Below are positions 34,797 to 43,906 of a stretch of DNA of 64,000 nucleotides, piece by piece. How positions within the stretch are numbered: the stretch's first letter is position 1; each line of letters opens with the position of its first letter. The stretch spans positions 2,108,001-2,172,000 of the forward strand of contig CBDCVY010000013.1 in the NCBI GenBank assembly GCA_965223245.1, read 5' to 3'. The notes beneath the pieces are model-generated. The model was not told the origin of the DNA and did no database searches. It saw only the letters and a program-made list of their open reading frames with translations. Origin of the DNA: CBDCVY01 sp965223245 (GTDB lineage Bacteria; Nitrospinota; Nitrospinia; Nitrospinales; Nitrospinaceae). The position numbers were made by a program, and so were the translations under genes.

Positions 34797-35702
34797 TTAA
34801 CCCTCTCCGCTGGTTCGGGTGTTGCCGTGCCGGGCGTCTTTTTCAATGAACTCGATGATCTTCGTCGCCACATCAATTTCGGTGGCCTTTTCAATTCCTT
34901 CCAGGCCCGGTGAAGAGTTAACCTCCATGACCACCGGACCGTGGTTGGAACGCAAAAGATCCACCCCCGCGACGTTCAACCCCATCGCCTTGGCAGAGCG
35001 AACCGCCGTACTGCGTTCTTCGGGAGTGATTTTGATACTGTTGGCGGTACCGCCTCGGTGCAGGTTGGAACGGAACTCTCCTTCCTGGGCCTGCCGCTTC
35101 ATGGAGGCAATCACTTTGTCACCGACCACAAAACAACGGATGTCTGAGCCGCCGGCTTCTTTAATAAATTCCTGCACCATGAAATTGGCATCCAGACTTT
35201 GGAAGGCGCCAATCACACTTTCTGCAGCCTTGTAGGTTTCCGCCAGCACCACGCCTTTGCCCTGAGTGCCTTCCAGAAGCTTCACCACCAGAGGCGCCCC
35301 GTTGCAAAGTTTGATTAAGTCATCGGTACTTTTTGCCGAATGCGCGAACCCGGAAATGGGAAGCCCGATTCCCTTTCGCGCCAAAATTTGCAGCGACCTC
35401 AGTTTGTCGCGTGCGCGCGATATGGCTACCGATTCGTTCAGTGAGTACGTGCCGCCCATTTCAAACTGGCGCACCACCGCCGTTCCAAAAAAAGTAATCG
35501 ATGCGCCAATCCGCGGAATGACAGCGTCTATGTTGTTGAGCACCCGTTCTTTGTAATGCACGGTGGGCTTGTGCGACGTGATATTCATATAACATTTCAG
35601 AGGATTCACCACCTCTACTTCATGGTTACGATTTTTAGCGGCTTCTACCAACCGACGGGTGGAGTAGAGTTTGGGGCCGCGTGATAAAATTACCATTTTC
35701 AT
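34797..35702 (-). CDS. rimK: RimK-family ATP-grasp glutamate ligase
   Basis: A 301-residue ATP-grasp protein highly typical of RimK: MKMVILSRGPKLYSTRRLVE, HYKERVLNNIDAVIPRIGAS, ARDKLRSLQILARKGIGLP, LLEGTQGKGVVLAE, and the metal-binding VVMEVNSSPGLEGIE. RimK adds glutamates to the C-terminus of ribosomal protein S6 and makes poly-glutamate. Its ATG overlaps the stop of the upstream retropepsin-like gene by 4 bases, and the M14-like gene follows by 3 bases, so the three are coupled. Confidence 0.95.
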   Translation of the reverse strand: MKMVILSRGPKLYSTRRLVEAAKNRNHEVEVVNPLKCYMNITSHKPTVHYKERVLNNIDAVIPRIGASITFFGTAVVRQFEMGGTYSLNESVAISRARDKLRSLQILARKGIGLPISGFAHSAKSTDDLIKLCNGAPLVVKLLEGTQGKGVVLAETYKAAESVIGAFQSLDANFMVQEFIKEAGGSDIRCFVVGDKVIASMKRQAQEGEFRSNLHRGGTANSIKITPEERSTAVRSAKAMGLNVAGVDLLRSNHGPVVMEVNSSPGLEGIEKATEIDVATKIIEFIEKDARHGNTRTSGEG

Positions 35703-36166
35703 TTTTTAGTCCTCTTCTTTTTCTTCTTCGATCTCAGAAAAGATTTTCCGGGATCGACGAGATAATGATTTCTAATCGCCTCCCGACCGAGTAATAAGCG
35801 AAATCCCATCAGGTCGCGATTCACTAGAGTCAATTCGATAATGTGCTCCGTGTCACCAATGCGCAGCGTGGTCTTAATCACCGGACGCAGACTGGTTTCC
35901 CCGTTCGAACTTTTAACAGAGCGGTGCTCCAGCACACGGGCCGAGGCGCAAATTTCCGGAGTGTTGCTTCTTTGTTTCGGATGCACCAGAAACTCAATTG
36001 ATTTGTTTTTCAACTGGGCTTCAGAAATATGAAGGGAAGAAGTGCGAGCGCCTGTGTCGACTTTGGCTTTGATCGCTTTAATTCCCAAGTCGGGAAAAGC
36101 GACCCACTCTCTCCAACCAATCGCAGGTAACAACCGATCCTTTTTTTTCTTAACCATCTTTTTCAT
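35699..36166 (-). CDS. RimK-associated retropepsin-like protein (ATP-dependent zinc protease family)
   Basis: A 155-residue protein with the single-domain retropepsin motif AKVDTGARTSSLH (Asp37) and the LLGREAI strand near its end. Members of this family nearly always sit with RimK; they are predicted aspartyl proteases acting on the modified tail. Basic tail RSKKKKKRTKK. First gene of the RimK set; the spacer of 1.6 kb upstream should carry the promoter. Confidence 0.9.
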   Translation of the reverse strand: MKKMVKKKKDRLLPAIGWREWVAFPDLGIKAIKAKVDTGARTSSLHISEAQLKNKSIEFLVHPKQRSNTPEICASARVLEHRSVKSSNGETSLRPVIKTTLRIGDTEHIIELTLVNRDLMGFRLLLGREAIRNHYLVDPGKSFLRSKKKKKRTKK

Positions 36167-37797
36167 GAGTCAATAGGTTTCACCCAAAAGTTGGGTCCGC
36201 AATTCATCGTGAAAACTCAGACCAAGACATAGGAAGGTGACAACCGGTTTAAGGGTGCCATGGGTTCACTTATCGGTTCGCCTCGTCAACCCTAAGCGGT
36301 GCCCATTGTCTCATTTTTAAGGGAATTTAAGCAATCCCATAATCTATGCGACCTTCAAATTATTTTTGCTTCCAAGAGGATAAACGGCGAACACGGTTAA
36401 AAAAAATAGGAGAGCTTTGCATTACAGTAACTATTGAACAAAACACCATAAACTTAGAGAGGCAACCCATGTGCTCCCCCTTTCCCAATCTGGCGATTGG
36501 CCAGCGTGACGCTGGACTCAATATTTATTCTCGATGACTGGCTAGCGCCAGGGGCAACTTGAATTTCCGATGAGTTGGCGTGAATGCCGAATTCACAGAA
36601 CTTTTTCCAGCGTGACGCTGGACCCAATATTTTTTCTCGATGATCGGTGGTCAATGCAAAACCCAAAGAACCTTTTCTAAAATAAAGTTTGCCTTCAGAA
36701 GTAAATTAAAAAACGGAAGTCGATGATCGCCCTCTTTCCCAATCTGGCGATTGGAGGCAGCAGAGATTTCCGCGAGGTTTCTGAGTAAGTCGAACCCACA
36801 GAAATTTTTTTAAAGTAAAGCTTATATTCAGAAACAAATAAAAAAGCGGAAGCCGATGATCGCCCTCTTTCCTAAAGAGGGCTGGGGTGATTCACCTTTA
36901 GAAGAAAATCAAAGAGCGGGGGATGATGCGCTCCCCCTTTTTGAAGGGGGTTGGGGGGATTTTACCTTCAGGGGTTTTAGATTAAATGAAAGACGTTTTG
37001 CAAAAATTGTTTACCGGCAGGCGTTGGCCTGCCAATCTAGCGATTGGATGCACCGGGCTACGCCCGGAAGGAAAATTAATTTTCGATGACTGGCTAGCGC
37101 CAGGGGCAACTTGAATTTCCGATGAGTTGGCGTGAATGCCGAATCCACAGAATCTTCTCACAAGTGGAGTTTGCCTTCAGAAACAAATAAAAAAGCGGAG
37201 ACCCATGTACTCCCTCTTTCCTAAAGAGGGCTGGGGTGATTCACCTTTAGTGAAAATTGTCTAAAGAAGAAATGATGCGTTCCCCCTTTATGAAGGGGGT
37301 TGGGGGGATTTTACCTTCAGGAGTTCTAAAAATGATAAAACAAATTAATGAGCAGTTTCTGACGATCCCGTTTGCAAGCAAACACATCGAAGATTAATTC
37401 CGGGTGCAGCGTCACGCTGCGGGCTGGGGAGATTTTTCCTCCAGGGGTTTTAAAAATGATAAAACAAATTAATGAGCAGTTTCTGACGATCCCGTTTGCA
37501 AGCAAACACATCGAAGATTAATTCCGGGTGCAGCGTCACGCTGCGGGTGATTCACATTCAGGGGTTTTTAAAATGATAAAACAAATAAAAATTTGAAAAC
37601 CGCACCGTTGTATAAAAACTCCGACAAACGGGGTATTCATAAAAAAGGCCTCCGTTTAAAGAATTTTCCCGCCAAAACGAACTCCGCTTTCAAAAATCCT
37701 TTATTCCTGAAAATCAACCGTTAAACTATTTATACACACTAATGTGGGTGTCTTTTGTTTCTAATGTCTTCGGGAGGGATTTGGAAAGGAACCTGAC
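36167..37797. repeat. Spacer with large composite repeat island 7
   Basis: The first about 260 bases and the last about 210 bases are unique. Between about 36430 and 37590 repeat modules are stacked: CAATCTGGCGATTG (36740-36753), CAGCGTGACGCTG, CTGGCTAGCGCCAG, GCAGGCGTTGGCCTGC (37017-37032), CCCTCTTTCCTAAAGAGGG, a CCCCCTT..AAGGGGG unit and GCAGCGTCACGCTGC. Two tandem near-copies of a block with ATGATAAAACAAATTAATGA at about 37330 and 37456 show local duplication. No gene is supported. Confidence 0.88.
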
Positions 37798-38535
37798 ATG
37801 GATAACAAGTTTGTTGGATTCTTGATTGCCGGGATTGCTTTTATCCTTGCTTCTGTGCTGATGATGCAATTCTTTGTCAAATCCAAATCTAAATCATATC
37901 CCGAAGGCGTGGTCACCCGGCTTCCCGCAACCGGAGATTGGATTTATCCTCAAAATAGCCCCGAGGCTTTAGCTAAAGAACTGACAACGGACCAATTGAT
38001 TGACCGCTGGAATCGGTGGCCGCAACAACCCAAAAAGGAAGGCCTCCATTTGGTTTACGCAGATGCCCTGGCACTGCATGGGGAAGACGCGGTTGCCGCA
38101 GTGGAGCCCCTGGCCAAAGCCGTAAAACATTTCGACCCAAATCTTCGAAGAAGTGTGATGAAAGCTTTAGTCGCCATTGGCGATGAAGGTATCCCGCCTT
38201 TGGTGGAAGCACTGAAATACTGGCCCGACAAAGACCCGGAAAAAATCGGACAGGAAATTCGCTGGGACGCAGCCAAACATCTGAAAGAAGCGGCACGCGG
38301 AGAAACCAACATTGAATTCGTCCTGCCGACTCTCAGCGAGTATCTGGTGAATCCCGAGTGTTCCGAGTTCACTCGCCAGGAAGCCGCCACCGCCCTGTCA
38401 TGGATAGGCACCCCTGAAGCCGGCGCAGCTCTGAAAAAAGGCCGCGACTGGTATTACTCCCTGGGCGGTTTGACCATCGAAGAAAACCGAATCCTCAAAA
38501 AAATTAACATGGGTTTGAGCCGATTCAATACCTGA
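37798..38535 (+). CDS. Membrane-anchored HEAT-repeat protein
   Basis: A 245-residue protein: N-terminal membrane helix (VGFLIAGIAFILASVLMMQF, residues 5-24), then a helical-repeat body with HEAT-like units (LRRSVMKALVAIGDEGIPPL and FTRQEAATALSWIGTPEA). It probably faces the periplasm or cytoplasm as an interaction platform; function unknown. AAGGA lies before the ATG. An Imm50-like gene begins 29 bases downstream on the same strand. Confidence 0.75.
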   Translation: MDNKFVGFLIAGIAFILASVLMMQFFVKSKSKSYPEGVVTRLPATGDWIYPQNSPEALAKELTTDQLIDRWNRWPQQPKKEGLHLVYADALALHGEDAVAAVEPLAKAVKHFDPNLRRSVMKALVAIGDEGIPPLVEALKYWPDKDPEKIGQEIRWDAAKHLKEAARGETNIEFVLPTLSEYLVNPECSEFTRQEAATALSWIGTPEAGAALKKGRDWYYSLGGLTIEENRILKKINMGLSRFNT

Positions 38536-38564
38536 TTGAACTTGTTACGGAACTTAAAGCCGTC

Positions 38565-38984
38565 ATGAAAAAATTTAATCCCATTGAGCACGTAGAAAAC
38601 AGCGAACTGATTTTGGATAACGGCCAGTGGCCCAACTTCCACGATGCGGAGATCCATAATTTAAATTTATGGCGAGGCGATGTACGACCGGAAGATAACG
38701 TATGGATCGGCCCCGTCCTGGAAATCACACTTGAGCTATGCGCCTTACAAAATCCGTATCTGGTGGTGCTAAAGTTTCATGATTGTGAATCGATAAAGTT
38801 TGCCGACTTCAATCATCAAAACGGCGTCTACGATCTGACCTTCCAGTTTGAAGATCGAGGCACCCTGACCACCGGTGAATCCTTAACACCCTACATCGTT
38901 GTGAATTTCGAACAAGGCTTCGGCGCCTCTCTCTCCTTCAAGTGTTTCAAAGTCCAGGCCATGAACGGCAATAAAGTCAATTAG
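38565..38984 (+). CDS. Immunity protein 50 (Imm50)-like protein
   Basis: A 139-residue protein with the Imm50 landmark FHDAEIHNLNLWRG near residue 26, a strand pattern with LEITLEL, and VVLKFHDCESIKFADF. The family is found as immunity protein beside polymorphic toxins, but solo copies are frequent. No toxin gene with an obvious nuclease or effector domain is adjacent here. The downstream repeat island begins right after the stop. Confidence 0.7.
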   Translation: MKKFNPIEHVENSELILDNGQWPNFHDAEIHNLNLWRGDVRPEDNVWIGPVLEITLELCALQNPYLVVLKFHDCESIKFADFNHQNGVYDLTFQFEDRGTLTTGESLTPYIVVNFEQGFGASLSFKCFKVQAMNGNKVN

Positions 38985-39673
38985 CCAATCTGGCGATTGG
39001 ATGCACGGCCCCCGGCCGAGGGAACAATAATTGCGATGATCGGTAGCAAATACCGAATCTTTATAATCTTTCCCAAAGTAAAACTTCCCTTCAGAAAAAA
39101 ATTACCGAAAAAAGAGCGCTGCGTTCCCCCTTTATGAAGGGGGCTAGGGGGATTTTACCTCCAGGGGTTTCCGGGCCACGCCCGGAGGGAATATTTTATT
39201 CCCCATGATTGAGTGGGAGCGCAGAATCTTTAAAACATTTTCAAACTCTGGTTTTATCTTCAGAAGAAAATACTGAAAGTGAAAGCGATGTGCTCCCTCT
39301 TTTAAAAGAGGGTCGGGGTGATTGACCACTCGCCGTGGCAGCGTCACGCTGCGGGGGATTCACATTCAGGGCTTTAAAAAAATAAAGGTGACTGTCAACC
39401 TTCCCGTACCCACCTTTTTAAGTTAGCTTCACCCAAAATTAGTTATTTTTGAGACGAATCTACTACTAATATTTAATTGTGCCCAATTTTTCCTTGAATG
39501 ATCCAATAGATTGAATTAGGGTTGAGAAACTTTTCAATATAATAATATGTGGCCTTCGAAACGGAAGTAAATACTAACACTTTCAATTTAAACCAGACAT
39601 TCGTTACAAATTATGGAATTTAAATCTTTAAAATTATTATTTTGTCAGCTAAATACCTCGCAAAGGGATTTTT
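38985..39673. repeat. Composite repeat island 8 and AT-rich promoter region of the Shedu gene
   Basis: From 38985 to about 39385: CAATCTGGCGATTG, CCCGGCCGAG variant, CCCCCTTTATGAAGGGGG, CCGGGCCACGCCCGG and a GCAGCGTCACGCTGC hairpin. After about 39400 the base composition turns strongly AT-rich, with no repeats and no gene until the Shedu start. Confidence 0.85.
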
Positions 39674-40633
39674 ATGAACAAAGTCAAAGGTAAACTTATT
39701 TGGAAACTAAAGGATAAACAAACTGTGCTAACCCGCGCATACTTTTGGAAAATTCCACACAATACGAAAGATGATGAGATACATCTCAAGATAGGACGAT
39801 ATAAAAAACCAGAGAACTTTGGAGAAGAAGAAGAATTAGATAATCTAGACCCGAAAAGTGAATTGACGCTTGATGGCGAAGAATTTTTATCTCTAATTTC
39901 GTTGCTTCAAAAATATTATGAACCATTTAAGGAAGGTGTTAAGGCTTTTATTCCATTGGACAAGCCTTTTGAAAAGTCTAATGCTGACCAAATAAAAGCT
40001 TTGTTCAGACTTCCTAAGAAACAGCAATTAATAAATTTTATACTTTCAAATGACGTGATTCCTGAAGAGCTTGAATTAGGACTTCAAAATGCTAAGCGCA
40101 CAAAAGCCATTGCGCAATTCGAAGAGATGCTTAGAGGTAACCCGGTCGAAGCAAAATGGCAAACGTGGTTCAAAACAAATAATTGGATATTAGGGAGTGA
40201 TTTTGTCCGAATTCTCGATGAAAGATCTATTGACACCCGAAATATCACAGATTTTTTAATGGAAGCTTATGATGGATTCTTGGATGTAATAGAAATTAAA
40301 CGCCCAGAAAAAGGAATGGCATTTTGGGCTAAAAACTTGGACCACGGGAATTATATTCCCTCTTCAGATTTGATTAAGGCAGTAACCCAAGCATCATCCT
40401 ATATTTATGAGGTTGAGCGCGAGGCAAACAGTATTAAGTTTTTGGAGCGCGTTGATCGTGTCAAAACGATTAAGCCTCGGTGTATTCTAATATTTGGTCG
40501 ATCCCATGATTGGAATCTTAAACAAATAGAATCATTTCGTATACTAAACTCGGGATATCATAATTTATCTATAATGACTTACGACCATGTGCTTGACCGC
40601 GCTAAGAGAATTGTTGGTTATACTCCCCAATAA
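39674..40633 (+). CDS. Shedu-type defence nuclease (DUF4263, SduA-like)
   Basis: A 319-residue protein. The C-terminal DUF4263 domain begins at about residue 155 with VEAKWQTWFKTNNWILG, the W-x-x-W-F-x-x-N-x-W-I-L signature. The PD-(D/E)XK active site is Asp193, then FLDVIEIKRPE with Glu207 and Lys209, and Gln239 in VTQASSY follows. SduA alone makes the Shedu antiphage system, a nuclease that attacks invading DNA. The N-terminal half (1-150) is variable in the family and probably a sensor. AAGGGA precedes the ATG. The gene and its downstream neighbours are much more AT-rich than the housekeeping genes, suggesting transfer. Confidence 0.88.
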   Translation: MNKVKGKLIWKLKDKQTVLTRAYFWKIPHNTKDDEIHLKIGRYKKPENFGEEEELDNLDPKSELTLDGEEFLSLISLLQKYYEPFKEGVKAFIPLDKPFEKSNADQIKALFRLPKKQQLINFILSNDVIPEELELGLQNAKRTKAIAQFEEMLRGNPVEAKWQTWFKTNNWILGSDFVRILDERSIDTRNITDFLMEAYDGFLDVIEIKRPEKGMAFWAKNLDHGNYIPSSDLIKAVTQASSYIYEVEREANSIKFLERVDRVKTIKPRCILIFGRSHDWNLKQIESFRILNSGYHNLSIMTYDHVLDRAKRIVGYTPQ

Positions 40634-40648
40634 ACAAAGAATGTCTTT

Positions 40649-41141
40649 ATGACTGATAAAAAAAAGGAACCAAGGGAAGTGGCGTAAATCAGGCGTTCCT
40701 CACAAAGGTTGGGTATGTTTTGGCGTTAAAGATTTAAAAAAGCCCTCCCAGATTTGTGAAATGTGTGAGTCTCACAAAATACGATAGGTTCATTATATGG
40801 AACATCATGACTATGAAGAAACCTTAGGAGTTGGGTGCATTTGCGCAGGGCATATGGAAGAAAACTATGAAAAAGCTAAAGCAAGGGAACACAAATTAAA
40901 AACTGAAGCTCAACAAAGAACTAATTGGTAAAAAAGTAGATGGAAAACCTCTGCAAAAGGAAATGAATATAAAAACGTAGATGGGTTCAATATTGTAATT
41001 TTTTCAAAAAACAATAGATGGAGTTTTGTAATCAGAGATATTAATACTAACAAAGGCGAATTTTCATCACGACAATATGATACTGAGGAAGAAGCAAAAT
41101 TTGCCGCTTTTAATTCAATAATTAATAAAAAAACAAAATAA
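40649..41141 (+). pseudogene. Broken gene of a conserved Cys-containing protein family
   Basis: One frame reads through PHKGWVCFGVKDLKKPSQIC, CEMCESHKIR, a stop (TAG at 40785), VHYMEHHDYEETLGVGCICA, HMEENYEKAKAREHKLKTE, NW, a stop (TAA at 40929), then KSRWKTSAKGNEYKNVDGFN and FAAFNSIINKKTK with a final TAA at 41139. The reading sense continues across both stops in the same frame. The ATG at 40649 begins MTDKKK and shifts out at an A8 run, so a single base change in the run would join it. The CEMCE and GVGCICA Cys pairs suggest metal binding. I recognise an uncharacterised family of intact proteins with this layout from memory. It lies between Shedu and the HEPN-like gene. Confidence 0.7.
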
Positions 41142-41167
41142 TCACGTCTTTTGGAGGATTATAAATA

Positions 41168-41728
41168 ATGCCCTGGATAAATGCATATACAAATAAAAAT
41201 CGTCCAGACCCTAGAAAACCCCTCGAAGTACCCAAAACTGAAATAATAGGAGATTTTTATGTCCTATTAGGAACGACAGTTTCAACGTGGCAACTTGTAG
41301 AGCATTCATTGATTAAGATATATGCAAGAATTATTAACGCCAAAAACTACAAAGCTCTAGCCGCCTCCTTCCATATCCCTACTAGCTTTAGAACTCGTTT
41401 GGATTTGGTAGATGCAGCAATTAAGCAAGTTAGCCTACCTGAGGAATATTCTGCTAAGTGGGAGAAAATATACAAGAGCGCGAAAGCAAAAAGTAAACGA
41501 AGAAATGAAGTTGCCCATTCCATTGTTATATTTGACCCATCAAATAAACCAGCGAAACAATTATTTTTGGCCAAAAATATCAATAATCCAACTAAATTTA
41601 AAAGTATCTTAGAACAAAGTGCAATTATCTCATCAAGGAACCTAAAAGACCTTAGAATCGGATTCGAAAAATTACATAAAGAAATTGTAGAGTTTGATCT
41701 AAGTTTACTGGAAGCTGGCTTCAAATAA
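41168..41728 (+). CDS. Hypothetical protein with HEPN-like RNxxxH motif
   Basis: A 186-residue, mostly helical protein. Near residue 41 a WQLVEHSLIKIYARI helix and near residue 112 the motif RNEVAHS (Arg112-x4-His117), which is the spacing of HEPN ribonuclease and abortive-infection proteins. A GGAGG ribosome site precedes the ATG by 10 bases. The gene sits in the same AT-rich segment as Shedu and the pseudogene. A role in defence is inference from motif plus context; if HEPN, it may be an RNase whose partner antitoxin is missing. Confidence 0.55.
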   Translation: MPWINAYTNKNRPDPRKPLEVPKTEIIGDFYVLLGTTVSTWQLVEHSLIKIYARIINAKNYKALAASFHIPTSFRTRLDLVDAAIKQVSLPEEYSAKWEKIYKSAKAKSKRRNEVAHSIVIFDPSNKPAKQLFLAKNINNPTKFKSILEQSAIISSRNLKDLRIGFEKLHKEIVEFDLSLLEAGFK

Positions 41729-41762
41729 AAAAGTAACTTTTTAATGAATCGCCTATAGTTTT

Positions 41763-43436
41763 TCATAGCACATTCAGGTAATGGGAGACTTTGGGGCGGG
41801 AGGTATCCACCTGAAAAGACCAGGCTTTTTCCTGAAGGGTTTTGTCCGCGTGGGTGACGCGGTCGTGTTGGCGCAGATGCTCGGCCCAGGACTCCACAAT
41901 AAAGTTCTCGACGAACCGTCCCGGTTGCTCCGTATCCTGAAACAATCCCCAGTGCAACGCGCCGTCGCGCATGCGTCCCAACCGCACCGCATCCATCGCC
42001 TGTTTATATTCGTGGGTATGCTTCGGATCAATCGTGTATTCCACGGTCACTAACACAGGCCCTTCTTCGTGATCGGTATCCAGCGCCATCGTCGGGGCCG
42101 GCCAATGCAGTGAAGGCGACAGGTTCAAACTTTCTCTGCCACTCAGTTTGTACGAATGCGTGAACAGTAATCCAAACAGCAGCACCGCGCCGGCGATATA
42201 CAGGGTATTGGGGATTCCGATTTGACTGGCCAGCGCTCCCCAAAAAAAACTGCCCGCCGCCATGCCGCCGAAAAAGAACAGCATGAAATAAATCGCCATC
42301 GCCCGTGCCCGCACCCACGAAGGAATCGATGTCTGCGCCGCCACGTTGAGATTCGACAACAACATCAGCCAGGCCATGCCGCCGAGCAGCATCACCGCGC
42401 CATCCAAATAAAAATTTCGCGAAATGCCCAGCGCCGCTACCACCGCTGCCAGCAAAACAATTCCCAACACGACTAAGGTATCTACCAAAAACTTGTTCTT
42501 CAGCCGAGGCAACATGGCCGCGCCCATCACTGCACCGGCTCCCATTAACGCCAACAGAATTCCATAGTCTGACGAGTCGCCTCCCAAAAGTTGTTTGGCG
42601 ATTAAAGGCAACAATGCCCACAACGCACTGGCGGGAATGATAAACGCGACGGTTCGGACCACCACGGATTTAAGTTCCGGCGAGTGCTTCACAAACCGCA
42701 CGCCCAACCGCATGGCGCTGACAAACCGTTCCGCAGGCAACGTACTTTCTTTGGGGGCGCGCTTCCATTGAAATAAAAGGATCAGCACCGTTAAAAATGA
42801 AACACCGTTGAGCAGAAACGCCCAGTAGGTTCCAAACGAAGCAATGATGTATCCGCCGAGGGCCGGGCCGATGGCTCGTGAAATGTTAATGCCCATGCTG
42901 TTCAATGCCAGCGCCGAGGGAAGGTCCTCTCGCGAAACCAGTTCCGGAGTGAGGGCAGCCCATGCCGGTAGACTGATCGCCGCGCCCAGACTGAGACCAA
43001 ACGTCATCACGAGTAGCGTCACATCCTGCGCGAAATTGAAGTAGGCCAGCACGCCCAGACTCACCGCCACCAACAGCATCCAGGTTTGCGCGGCGAGCAA
43101 TAGTTTTCTGCGGTCGACAATATCCGACAGCGCGCCAGCCGGTAACGCCAGCAGAAACATCGGCAGCGTAGTCGCAGTTTGTACCAGCGACACCATGAGC
43201 GGCGACGGCGACAGTGAGGCCATGAGCCATCCGGCGCCGACATCGTGCACCCAGGTTCCTATGTTAGAAAAAATCGTGGCAATCCATAAAGCACGAAACA
43301 TGGGTACCTTTAGCGGCGCCCACGGCGCGGTCCCCGAACGCAGGGACTCACTCGCCGTGAGGGGCAAACTTTTCTCAGAGTTAGTCTTTGTATAGACCGG
43401 GCCCTCAGGAATTTTTTTAAGAGTTTTGTTTTTCAT
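41763..43436 (-). CDS. MFS exporter (EntS/MFS_3 type) with C-terminal antibiotic-monooxygenase-like domain
   Basis: A 557-residue protein. Twelve hydrophobic segments between about residues 45 and 430, beginning PMFRALWIATIFSNIGTWVH as in enterobactin-exporter-like transporters. A soluble C-terminal domain of about 100 residues (VTVEYTIDPKHTHEYKQAMD to SRPKVSHYLNV) has the ferredoxin-like antibiotic-biosynthesis-monooxygenase pattern, a known MFS_3 tail. The first about 45 residues, starting MKNKTLKKIPEGPVY, include KSLPLTASESLRS, which is translated from a CTCACGGCGAGTGAG repeat hairpin. So either the repeat entered the gene or the true start lies further in. Ribosome site is weak. Confidence 0.85.
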   Translation of the reverse strand: MKNKTLKKIPEGPVYTKTNSEKSLPLTASESLRSGTAPWAPLKVPMFRALWIATIFSNIGTWVHDVGAGWLMASLSPSPLMVSLVQTATTLPMFLLALPAGALSDIVDRRKLLLAAQTWMLLVAVSLGVLAYFNFAQDVTLLVMTFGLSLGAAISLPAWAALTPELVSREDLPSALALNSMGINISRAIGPALGGYIIASFGTYWAFLLNGVSFLTVLILLFQWKRAPKESTLPAERFVSAMRLGVRFVKHSPELKSVVVRTVAFIIPASALWALLPLIAKQLLGGDSSDYGILLALMGAGAVMGAAMLPRLKNKFLVDTLVVLGIVLLAAVVAALGISRNFYLDGAVMLLGGMAWLMLLSNLNVAAQTSIPSWVRARAMAIYFMLFFFGGMAAGSFFWGALASQIGIPNTLYIAGAVLLFGLLFTHSYKLSGRESLNLSPSLHWPAPTMALDTDHEEGPVLVTVEYTIDPKHTHEYKQAMDAVRLGRMRDGALHWGLFQDTEQPGRFVENFIVESWAEHLRQHDRVTHADKTLQEKAWSFQVDTSRPKVSHYLNVL

Positions 43437-43906
43437 CTTTAAACCCCTTATGGTCAACCACCCGCAGCGTGACGCTGCACTCAAATTTTTTTGCGATGTG
43501 TTGACTTGCTAACGGTAACATCAGAAACAACTCATTAATTGTTTTATCATTATTTAAACCTCCAGAGGTCAATCACCCCGGCCCTCTTTAAAAAGAGGGC
43601 GATCATCGGCCTTCGTTCTTTAATTTATTTTTAAAGTCAAACTCCACTTGTGAAAAGGTTCTGTGAACTTGGCTCCCACTGAAACTTACCGAAAATAAAT
43701 TTTGCATCCAACCGCCAGGTTGGGAAAGAGGGAGTACATCGTTTCTCGTTTTATAATTTGCTTCTAAAGAATCCGCCCTATATTTAGAACAGACTGAACT
43801 TATGAAAAGGCTCTCAAGATTCTGCGTTCACCACCGATCATCGAAAATCAATTTTGCCTGCGGGCGCTGGCCCGCTGCCTCTCACGGCGAGTGAGTCATC
43901 GGGAAT
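43437..43906. repeat. Composite intergenic repeat island 9
   Basis: Carries GCAGCGTGACGCTGC, CCCTCTTTAAAAAGAGGG, CAACCGCCAGGTTG (43709-43722), GCGGGCGCTGGCCCGC (43860-43875) and CTCACGGCGAGTGAG (43881-43895), joined by conserved ATCATCGAAAATCAATTTTG-type blocks. It contacts the coding ends on both sides: the MFS start and the nitroreductase stop. Confidence 0.9.

Noticed and set aside
39674..41760. Prophage or integrative element
   Set aside because: No integrase, transposase, tRNA or flanking direct repeat of the attachment type was seen; only the AT-rich composition hints at transfer.
42028..42621. 197-codon frame antisense-free but overlapping the MFS gene in another frame
   Set aside because: It is a shadow of the MFS coding sequence, with Gly/Arg/His-rich low-complexity composition.
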